DNA from: UBA721 sp002705165 | GTDB taxonomy: Bacteria > Planctomycetota > Planctomycetia > Pirellulales > Pirellulaceae | Length of the DNA: 64,000 bases | NCBI GenBank assembly: GCA_045565995.1 | Contig: JBJLEF010000001.1 | Location: 558,001 to 622,000 of the forward strand | Reading direction: 5' to 3' | Shown: in pieces, positions 57,303 to 64,000 of the stretch | How the letters are laid out: each line of letters starts with the position of its first letter | How positions within the stretch are numbered: the stretch's first letter is position 1 | The notes under the pieces: model-generated | Seen by the model: only the letters and a program-made list of their open reading frames with translations | The model's database searches: none | What the model was told of the DNA's origin: nothing | Translations under genes and position numbers: made by a program

Positions 57303-59018
57303 ATGATTTTGTCAAAACAGATAGGATTCGTAGGAATGAAACGTCAACTAAGGACATTTGCGGTTCTGGGTCTATTGGCCCAAATGCTATCAATCCCTGG
57401 TCATGTTGAAGCTCAAACTGAAGCTTCAGATTATGGAATTCAGGAAGTTGCCGAGATCAACCGACTGATTCGTCAGGGTTGGTCAGATTATGAAATCCGC
57501 CCTTCTACCGCTGCCCCCGATGGTGAATGGGTACGTCGGTTATATCTCGACATCTTGGGTCGTGTCCCCAGTGTTGACGAGCTAAGAGAATTCACCAAAG
57601 ACCGCTCACCGGAAAAACGGAAGGCTTTGGTCACAAAGTTACTTTACGACGAAGAGTACACCGAACAATATGCCAACAATTGGACAACCATTTGGACCAA
57701 CGTATTGATCGGTCGAAGCGGTGGCACAGAGCGTGACAGTCTTATCAACCGGCCTGGCATGCAAAAGTATCTGCGCGACTCTCTTGCTCGAAACAAATAC
57801 TACAACGAAATGGTATCGGAACTAGTTACGGCCACAGGTTCGAATACTCCCGGCACTGAGAACTTCAATGGTGCTGTCAATTTCATGACCATGAAACTTG
57901 AAGAGAAGGCTGCTCAGGCAACTGCCAAGACCTCACGCATCTTCCTGGGGCTTCAGGTTCAGTGCACGCAATGTCACAACCACCCATTCAACGAGTGGAA
58001 GCAACAAAAATTCTGGGAGATGAATGCGTTCTTCCGTCAAACTCGGGCACTTCGTCGCTTCGAAACTGGGACACGAAATGTTTCTCACGTCGAATTAGTC
58101 AACGAATCCTTCCAGGGCGAAGGGCTTACAAAGAACCCCGATAAGGCCGATATTTACTACGAGTTACGAAACGGTATCACCAAAGTCGCCTATCCAGTTT
58201 TCGTTGATGGCCAAACAATTAATCCCAGCGGTTATGTCGAAGATGTCGTCCGACGTAACGAACTCGGTAAGCTAATGATGGAATCTCGTTATCTGGACAA
58301 GATGCTGGCTAATCGTATGTGGGCTCACTTCATGGGCTATGGATTCACTAAGCCTATCGACGATATGGGTCCTCACAATCCAGCGACTCACCCGGAACTA
58401 CTGGATTATCTAGGCCAACAGATTCGTAAGAAGAACTTTGATCTTAAACAACTCATTTCCTGGATCGCTTTAAGTGAATCCTACGCACTCTCAAGTCGCA
58501 GTAATTCATCGAATGAATCACTTGATGACCCACTGCTTGGTGAAACGCCTAAATTCAGTCGTTTCTATATGCGACAAATGCGGGCAGAAGAATTGTACGA
58601 ATCACTGATCACAGCCACCCGGGCACTTGAAGGCCGCGGGAGCTACGAAGAACAGGAACAACTAAAATCTCGTTGGTTAGGTCAGTTTGTCGTTGCTTTT
58701 GGTAATGATGAAGGTGAAGAAACGACCAGTTTCAACGGTACCATTCCTCAGGCATTAATGCTGTTCAACGGCGACCTGGTGAAAAAAGCCACTTCCAGTG
58801 AAAAGGGAAGCTTTCTCAGTGATTTGGCAAGCAGTGAACTAAATAATACACAAAAGATTAACCACCTCTTCGAAGCGGCATTTGCTCGCAAACCAAGTAT
58901 GAATGAGGTGAAAGTAGCAAACCAATTACTCGCTGCCCGTAAGGGTGACTTAACAGCCGCTCTCCAGGATATCTGGTGGGCCGTGCTTAACAGTAATGAG
59001 TTTATTTTGAACCACTAA
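57303..59018 (+). CDS. DUF1549/DUF1553 exported protein
   Basis: 571 residues from ATG 57303 (AGGA 9 nt upstream); ATG 57336 (also AGGA at 9 nt) gives a more classical signal peptide (LRTFAVLGLLAQMLSIPGHV), so the start is open. DUF1549 occupies about 45-270, including VRRLYLDILGRVPSVDEL and the heme-like motif QCTQCHNHPFNEWKQ; DUF1553 follows (NRMWAHFMGYGFTKPIDDMG; LKQLISWIALSESYALSS). Such pairs with DUF1501 are a planctomycete hallmark; function unknown, with an envelope redox role often suggested. The DUF1501 gene lies 57 bases downstream. Confidence 0.93.
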   Translation: MILSKQIGFVGMKRQLRTFAVLGLLAQMLSIPGHVEAQTEASDYGIQEVAEINRLIRQGWSDYEIRPSTAAPDGEWVRRLYLDILGRVPSVDELREFTKDRSPEKRKALVTKLLYDEEYTEQYANNWTTIWTNVLIGRSGGTERDSLINRPGMQKYLRDSLARNKYYNEMVSELVTATGSNTPGTENFNGAVNFMTMKLEEKAAQATAKTSRIFLGLQVQCTQCHNHPFNEWKQQKFWEMNAFFRQTRALRRFETGTRNVSHVELVNESFQGEGLTKNPDKADIYYELRNGITKVAYPVFVDGQTINPSGYVEDVVRRNELGKLMMESRYLDKMLANRMWAHFMGYGFTKPIDDMGPHNPATHPELLDYLGQQIRKKNFDLKQLISWIALSESYALSSRSNSSNESLDDPLLGETPKFSRFYMRQMRAEELYESLITATRALEGRGSYEEQEQLKSRWLGQFVVAFGNDEGEETTSFNGTIPQALMLFNGDLVKKATSSEKGSFLSDLASSELNNTQKINHLFEAAFARKPSMNEVKVANQLLAARKGDLTAALQDIWWAVLNSNEFILNH

Positions 59019-59075
59019 GTCCGAGATAGGTTCTTATGGGAGAACCTGGCTAAACTTATACCGCGGAGATTTAAT

Positions 59076-60344
59076 ATGAGCAGATCAACACCTACAGGAA
59101 TGTCCCGCCGACACTTCATGTCGCATCTAACGGGCGCTTCCGCCATGACCATGCCAGCTTTAGCAATGGGGAATACTCTCCTAGCTAACGCGGAGGACCT
59201 CAAACGTCGTCGTAAGTCAGCTATCCTTCTTTGGATGGGTGGCGGACCTTCAACGATGGATATCTGGGATCTTAAGCCCGGTGCTCCTACAGGCGGACCT
59301 TTCCGCCCAATCGCAACCAGTGGCGATGCTCAAATTAGCGAGCACATGCCGCTGATGGCAAAACAGATGCATAATATGGCGATCATTCGCAGTATGAGTA
59401 CTCGTGAAGCTGACCATGGTCGCGGACGGTACTACATGCACACCGGTTATGTGCCTAACCCAAATATTGAACACCCGAGTTATGGAGCTGTCCTGAGCCA
59501 TCAACTGAATCACCAGCGTCCGGAACTGGAAATTCCTCCATTCGTAACTGTTGGAGGCGGTAGTGTTGGCCCTGGATTCCTGGGCATGGCATGGGCTCCT
59601 TTTTCAGTAAACTCCAATGGTCAGGTACGAAACCTGCAGATGGGTCTTGAAGATCAACGTCTCTATCAACGGATGTACGCGTTGGACCTGATTGAATCAG
59701 GTTTTATTAACCAACGGCGAGGTTCAGCTGCTTCGGACCACCAGAAGATTCTTAAAAAGACCTTGAATCTTATGACCAGTTCTCAAATGGATTCATTCAA
59801 AGTTGCTAGTGAACCGGAAGACGTAAAAGAACGGTACGGTAACACAAACTTTGGGCGTGGGTGCCTGATGGCTCGTCGTCTTGTTGAACAAGGGGTACCG
59901 TTTATCGAAGTTGGTCTGGGTGGATGGGATAATCACAATAATATCCACGCAACATTACGTGACACTAAACTTCCGGAACTTGATCAGGCGATGAGCGCTC
60001 TGACTGAGGACTTGGAACAACGTGGATTACTTGAAGACACGGCAATCATTTGGATGGGCGAGTTTAGCCGAACACCTCGTATTAATGGTAATGCCGGTCG
60101 TGATCACTGGGCACGAAGCTGGAGTGTCGTCGTCGGTGGTGGTGGCATGAACGGCGGTATTGCCGTTGGTGAAACCAACTCAGATGGTACTCGTGTGGAA
60201 ACTGAACCATATACATCTCAGGATGTCATGGCTTCTGTTTGCAAGGCCCTTGGTATCTCACTGCAGACCACATTTACCAGCCAAAACGGTCGTCCTATGA
60301 AGATCGCTAATAGTGGTAAAGTGATTAAGGAATTGTTTAGCTAA
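59076..60344 (+). CDS. DUF1501 protein, Tat-exported
   Basis: 422 residues with a twin-arginine-like signal (GMSRRHFMSHLTGASAMTMP). Domain landmarks: SAILLWMGGGPSTMDIWDLK, IIRSMSTREADHGRGRYYMH, IIWMGEFSRTPRI, AGRDHWARSWSVVVGGGGMNGG. It is the partner gene of the upstream DUF1549/1553 protein, with GCGGAG about 8 nt before the start. A terminator follows it, so the pair is one transcript. A second DUF1501 protein is encoded 21 kb away. Confidence 0.93.
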   Translation: MSRSTPTGMSRRHFMSHLTGASAMTMPALAMGNTLLANAEDLKRRRKSAILLWMGGGPSTMDIWDLKPGAPTGGPFRPIATSGDAQISEHMPLMAKQMHNMAIIRSMSTREADHGRGRYYMHTGYVPNPNIEHPSYGAVLSHQLNHQRPELEIPPFVTVGGGSVGPGFLGMAWAPFSVNSNGQVRNLQMGLEDQRLYQRMYALDLIESGFINQRRGSAASDHQKILKKTLNLMTSSQMDSFKVASEPEDVKERYGNTNFGRGCLMARRLVEQGVPFIEVGLGGWDNHNNIHATLRDTKLPELDQAMSALTEDLEQRGLLEDTAIIWMGEFSRTPRINGNAGRDHWARSWSVVVGGGGMNGGIAVGETNSDGTRVETEPYTSQDVMASVCKALGISLQTTFTSQNGRPMKIANSGKVIKELFS

Positions 60345-60376
60345 AAACAACTCCACGATAAATCTGCTCTACAAAG

Positions 60377-60411
60377 GGGCGTGTGCATCCCATAGCACCG
60401 CCCTTTTTTTT
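60377..60411 (+). terminator. Rho-independent terminator after the DUF1549-DUF1501 pair
   Basis: Arms gggcgtgtgc (60377-60386) and gcaccgccc (60395-60403) with one bulged base, then eight Ts. Confidence 0.85.
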
Positions 60412-60497
60412 ATCTTTTTCTTCGTTTTTGAAAGATTCCGGAGTACAACTTAGCTCCGCCATTCGCTGGTATTGAAGGGTAAGTTGCGTAAATAACG

Positions 60498-61028
60498 ATG
60501 CGAGACGGTACTAATAACACTGATCCTCTGAGTCCTGAACAATTGATACATAAGTATCAACACGGGATCTGGCGTTATTTGCGTGTCCTGGGATGTGAAG
60601 CTTCTCTGGCAGAAGACATCACCCAGGAAACTTTCCTGCGTGTCATTAGAAAAGGATTCGAACAGTACAACGATGCCGCCACGGCCGGGTATCTGCGAAA
60701 GGTCGCCTATAACTTGTTTATTTCGGTCAAGCGTCGGGAAGGTAAAAACGTGGTCACCGATGAAATCGAACGCCTCGATGCAAGTTGGGATAAGTGGGCC
60801 GGCGCAGACAATGGAGATACACTTCTCGACATGTTACGGGAGTGCCTGGAAGGCTTAACAGAAAGAGCACGCAATGCCCTGGAACTTAGGTTCCGGGAAG
60901 ACCATACGCGATCGGCCATTGCGGATCATTTACAGATCACGGAGCATGGAGCAAAGAATCTAATGCAGCGAGCCAAAAAACAGCTTCGAGATTGTGTAGA
61001 ACACAAGAATCAGGCGGAATTAAATTAG
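60498..61028 (+). CDS. ECF-type RNA polymerase sigma factor
   Basis: 176 residues. Region 2 is at about 15-80 (GIWRYLRVLGCEASLAEDIT; QETFLRVIRKGFEQY) and region 4 at about 118-170 (LTERARNALELRFREDHTRS; AIADHLQITEHGAKNLMQRA). It ends 3 bases before the next gene, which encodes an anti-sigma-like membrane protein fused to DUF1549. Tight spacing of an ECF factor and its anti-sigma is the rule, so the next protein is the likely regulator. Confidence 0.92.
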   Translation: MRDGTNNTDPLSPEQLIHKYQHGIWRYLRVLGCEASLAEDITQETFLRVIRKGFEQYNDAATAGYLRKVAYNLFISVKRREGKNVVTDEIERLDASWDKWAGADNGDTLLDMLRECLEGLTERARNALELRFREDHTRSAIADHLQITEHGAKNLMQRAKKQLRDCVEHKNQAELN

Positions 61029-61031
61029 ACG

Positions 61032-63134
61032 ATGAGCGAGAATCGATACGAATTTGATAATCCGATATTGGATGTCATGCTCGAAGAGCTCTTAGGTGAC
61101 GCTGCGCCACCAGATATGTCGACCGAAATCCTGGCCAAACTCAACGGCAACCAAACGGAAATGGTGTCTCAGGTCTCCATCACACCACGTCATCAAAAAA
61201 AGCGAGTGTCCCTCTGGGCGCCTCTCTCCTTCGCGTTATCAGCTGCCGCCTGTATCCTGGCCGTCATCGCGATTTCCCTGAATTCTAATTCACCCCTGAC
61301 TCCTAATGACGAGGGTCGCGACTTAGTCGCTAAAACGAATACGCCTGAAATCCCGGCTGGAACGGACAGTATCGCGGTACTTGCTCAACAAAATCAGCAA
61401 CCACCAAACAAGGCCTCGGGAGCAGAACAGCCTAAGCCAATGGCCATTATTTCAAGCGATGATTCGCCATCTCTGGAGCCTTTGGTACCCAACTTAGAAT
61501 CTGAACCAAGTACGTGGCAGCATCCGCTGGCATTTGTTTCGTCGGAAGATATCAAGCCGATGGCTGAACAAGACATCCTGAATAGCATCACCCGGGAATT
61601 ATCAAAACAGTGGAAAGAGCAGGGGATCACGCCATCAGAATTCGCCTCGGACCTGAAATGGGTTCGTCGAGTCTACCTGCGATTAATCGGCCGGGTGCCA
61701 ACGACCAATGAATTGACTCCTTTCTTTGAAGGTAATTCAGGCCCTGATAAAAGGGAGACCCTCGTCAACCGCTTACTGTTCTCTTCTCAATACTCCGAAG
61801 AATATCTGCAGCATTGGACTAATCTGTGGACTAAGACACTGATTGGTCGTCATGGCGGAACCGGGAAAGATAAAGCAAATCGGGCTGGGTTAGCTAAATA
61901 CATTTATGATTCACTTCAGGCCAACAAACCATATAACCAAATTGTCCATCAACTTCTTGCAGCCACGGGTGACTCTCGTCCGGATTCAGATCATTTCAAC
62001 GGTGCCGTCAACTTCTTACTGGCATCGGTAAATGGTGACGACACAACCTTAGCAACAGCCCGCACGACCAGTATTTTCCTAGGCCAAAAGCTGCAATGTG
62101 CACAATGTCACAATCACCCTTCCTCGGATATCGCCCAAAACCAATTCTGGGAAATGGACTCCTATTTCAGTCAGTTACACGTCTCACCAGTCGGTAAAGG
62201 TGCTCAAGCTGGTTTCGTTCTTTCCAACGAAGATTTCCAAGGAGTTAAAACTCCGGAAGGCGATGCTGGTAACTACTTCGAACAATCCAATGGGGTGGCA
62301 CGACTAGCCTTCCCGACTTTTCTCGGACATCCAGAAACCTCTGCAAGTGGAGCTGTGGAGAACTTCGACAGACGATCGCGTTTAGCTTCACTAGTAAGTG
62401 ATTCTCCTCTTCTGGAAAGAACTTTGGTCAATCGGATGTGGAGTCACTTCTTCGGGTATGGCTTCACCTCTGATGTGGATGATATGGGACCACATGTTCA
62501 GGTATCACACCCTCAATTGCTTGAATCACTTGCCAGTCAAACTCGAGCTAATAAATACAATCTCAAATCAGTACTTAAATGGCTCGCCCTTTCAGATCCG
62601 TTCTTACGATCAAGCATTTACTCTCCATCTAACGGAATCGATAGTCCGGAATTGGGCGATCAACCATTGTTTAGTCGTTATTACTCACGTCAGTTAGAAC
62701 CTGAAGAGGTCTACCAGTCGTTGCTGGCATTAAGTGGCAAACTTCGCACTCCGGATTCCTTTGGGCAGCAGCAATTAGCTCAACGTAGTTGGTTGGGTCA
62801 ATTCACTCGGCAAAGGGAAACGGACGAAGCCGGGGAGATAAGTTCATTCAAGGGAGACATCCAGCAATCTCTGATTTTGATGAATGGCGAATTGATGAAA
62901 AAAGCAACGAAGCTGGAAGCCAACACGGTACTGGGTAAGATTGTGGCAAGTACCAATCTGACTCAAGTCAAAGTACAGCAACTTTTCATGGCCGCTTTGG
63001 CTCGTCATCCATCGAAAGAAGAGCTGACGAAGATCAAGCAGCTTTCCCTGCAGGCTCAGGCCGGTGAACAACAGTTCCTACAGGATATCTGGTGGGCCTT
63101 ACTTAATAGCAGTGAATTCATTTTGGATCACTAA
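61032..63134 (+). CDS. Anti-sigma-like membrane protein fused to DUF1549/DUF1553
   Basis: 700 residues. Residues 1-60 are cytoplasmic and include LEELLGDAAPPDMSTEILAKL, an N-terminal motif frequent in planctomycete proteins beside ECF factors. A membrane segment is at about 61-83 (LWAPLSFALSAAACILAVIA). A linker rich in Pro and Ser to about 175 leads to DUF1549 with the motif QCAQCHNHPSSDIAQNQ and then DUF1553 (VNRMWSHFFGYGFTSDVDDM). There is no zinc-binding anti-sigma HxxxCxxC motif. It resembles the exported protein at 57.3-59 kb along the whole C-terminal part and may have arisen from it. It would couple an envelope domain to the sigma factor. Confidence 0.85.
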   Translation: MSENRYEFDNPILDVMLEELLGDAAPPDMSTEILAKLNGNQTEMVSQVSITPRHQKKRVSLWAPLSFALSAAACILAVIAISLNSNSPLTPNDEGRDLVAKTNTPEIPAGTDSIAVLAQQNQQPPNKASGAEQPKPMAIISSDDSPSLEPLVPNLESEPSTWQHPLAFVSSEDIKPMAEQDILNSITRELSKQWKEQGITPSEFASDLKWVRRVYLRLIGRVPTTNELTPFFEGNSGPDKRETLVNRLLFSSQYSEEYLQHWTNLWTKTLIGRHGGTGKDKANRAGLAKYIYDSLQANKPYNQIVHQLLAATGDSRPDSDHFNGAVNFLLASVNGDDTTLATARTTSIFLGQKLQCAQCHNHPSSDIAQNQFWEMDSYFSQLHVSPVGKGAQAGFVLSNEDFQGVKTPEGDAGNYFEQSNGVARLAFPTFLGHPETSASGAVENFDRRSRLASLVSDSPLLERTLVNRMWSHFFGYGFTSDVDDMGPHVQVSHPQLLESLASQTRANKYNLKSVLKWLALSDPFLRSSIYSPSNGIDSPELGDQPLFSRYYSRQLEPEEVYQSLLALSGKLRTPDSFGQQQLAQRSWLGQFTRQRETDEAGEISSFKGDIQQSLILMNGELMKKATKLEANTVLGKIVASTNLTQVKVQQLFMAALARHPSKEELTKIKQLSLQAQAGEQQFLQDIWWALLNSSEFILDH

Positions 63135-63307
63135 TATTTATCGAACGATCTGAACCGACGTCGTTTTAATTGTCTAAGATTAATCAGGCAGTCTTCCTAA
63201 AAGCCTCGTTGACTGTCATTCAGTAGCGTCCCATACTGTCGGTTCCAAGAAAACTGTTCTTGGATTGCAGAGATTCATCAGGATACTTGATCGCAGAGAG
63301 CACCGTC

Positions 63308-64000
63308 GTGGACGCCGCCACACAAATCGTAAATTCAAAGACAAATTTGCGTCCTATGCTGCGTTTGGCACTCCCGGTTGTTATCGAACAACTAATGATC
63401 ATGCTGGTCACCTGGACGGATCATTATCTAACGGCTCAGTATCTAGAAACACATCACTTGGCCGCAATTAATCTCATGGCCTATGTGCTTTGGGTTTTAC
63501 CATCGATCTTCGCCGCAATTGGTGTGGGAGCCACCGCATTAGTCTCCCGATTCTTCGGTGCCGGCGAATACGAAAAGGCTAAGTTGGTCACTAATCAGGC
63601 AATCACAATCGCCCTCATGTTACTGACGGTGATCACGACGATTGCCTGGCTTTTTCCGCGCGAGTTGATCGACATTATGCAACTGCCACCTGCCGCTAGC
63701 GACGCCGGAGCTCAGTACTTCAAAATCATCATTCCTGTTTTCCCTTTTGCCATCATGCATATGATTGGGAACGCTTGCCTGCGCGGAGCTGGGGATATTA
63801 TGAGTGGCTTTATCACGATGGCAATCGTAAATATTGTAAACGTTGTTTGCAGCCTTTGTCTGGTAACCGGCTGGGGCCCGTTCCCTGAAATGGGTTGGGA
63901 GGGCATCGCCATCGGTACAGCCATTGGTTATGCCATCGGCGGGTCAATCATCATAAGTTATCTAATCCGCGGACGGTTTCATCTAAAGCTTCAATTGAAC
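63308..64000 (+). CDS. MATE-family efflux transporter, 5' part
   Basis: The frame opens with a GTG at 63308 and runs off the window (231 codons visible). Sequence is typical of the MATE N-lobe: LRLALPVVIEQLMIMLVTWT, HLAAINLMAYVLWVLPSIFA, IGVGATALVSRFFGAGEYEK, GNACLRGAGDIMSGF. About six membrane segments are seen of the expected twelve. The start is chosen because it gives a usual N-terminus; a TTG seven codons upstream is possible. MATE proteins export cations or drugs in exchange for Na+ or H+. Confidence 0.9.
   Translation, partial: MDAATQIVNSKTNLRPMLRLALPVVIEQLMIMLVTWTDHYLTAQYLETHHLAAINLMAYVLWVLPSIFAAIGVGATALVSRFFGAGEYEKAKLVTNQAITIALMLLTVITTIAWLFPRELIDIMQLPPAASDAGAQYFKIIIPVFPFAIMHMIGNACLRGAGDIMSGFITMAIVNIVNVVCSLCLVTGWGPFPEMGWEGIAIGTAIGYAIGGSIIISYLIRGRFHLKLQLN

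Overview
The window is a gene-dense segment of a Planctomycetota chromosome. The assignment rests on families that concentrate in that phylum: DUF1549/DUF1553 and DUF1501 pairs, PVC-type membrane dehydrogenase/cytochrome c proteins, DUF1080 sugar hydrolases, an ECF sigma factor coupled to a DUF1549 protein, and CotH beside DUF4956. Base composition is moderate, estimated by eye at just under 50% GC. I see no rRNA, tRNA, CRISPR array, transposase or phage gene. Genus cannot be decided from what is visible.

Layout. 1-3.4 kb: two convergent DUF1080 genes sharing a terminator, a secreted alpha/beta hydrolase and a small membrane protein. 3.7-17.1 kb, all on the minus strand: a type IV pilus / type II secretion locus in the order major pilin-like protein, second pseudopilin, decayed third pseudopilin, PilM/PilN-like fusion, PilO-like protein, PilT-like ATPase, PilB/GspE ATPase, PilC/GspF, PilP-like protein, terminator, PilP-like lipoprotein, secretin. 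Three of these genes carry frame lesions. 17.5-25.6 kb: a PQQ beta-propeller protein, an acyltransferase-3 protein with a large ankyrin insert, an ankyrin lipoprotein, monomeric isocitrate dehydrogenase and an aldo/keto reductase. 25.6-29.7 kb: EF-hand/CotH/lamin-tail protein, DUF4956 protein and an esterase. 30-37.5 kb: a plus-strand operon of a ceramidase-like protein and two large cytochrome c proteins, the first frameshifted. 37.5-48.6 kb, minus strand: DUF1501, GH88/105-like hydrolase, DUF11-repeat protein, M50 protease, EamA transporter, phytoene-desaturase-like oxidoreductase and ribosomal protein S1. 48.8-54.1 kb: an unknown protein, a zinc-ribbon membrane protein, thioredoxin, and a fatty-acid cluster (FabZ-like, acyl carrier protein, FabZ-like without the catalytic His, KAS II). 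54.1-64 kb: small lipoprotein, ABC exporter, DUF1549/1553 and DUF1501 genes, ECF sigma factor with a fused anti-sigma-like/DUF1549 protein, and the start of a MATE transporter.

The points most worth following are: the ankyrin cassette inside an acyltransferase, predicted to face the periplasm and lying next to an ankyrin lipoprotein; the paired FabZ-like subunits, one catalytically defective; the fused anti-sigma-like/DUF1549 protein; and the concentration of frame lesions in the pilus locus. The three simple lesions there and in the cytochrome gene are each one extra base in or beside a short homopolymer, so sequencing error is a live alternative to real decay.
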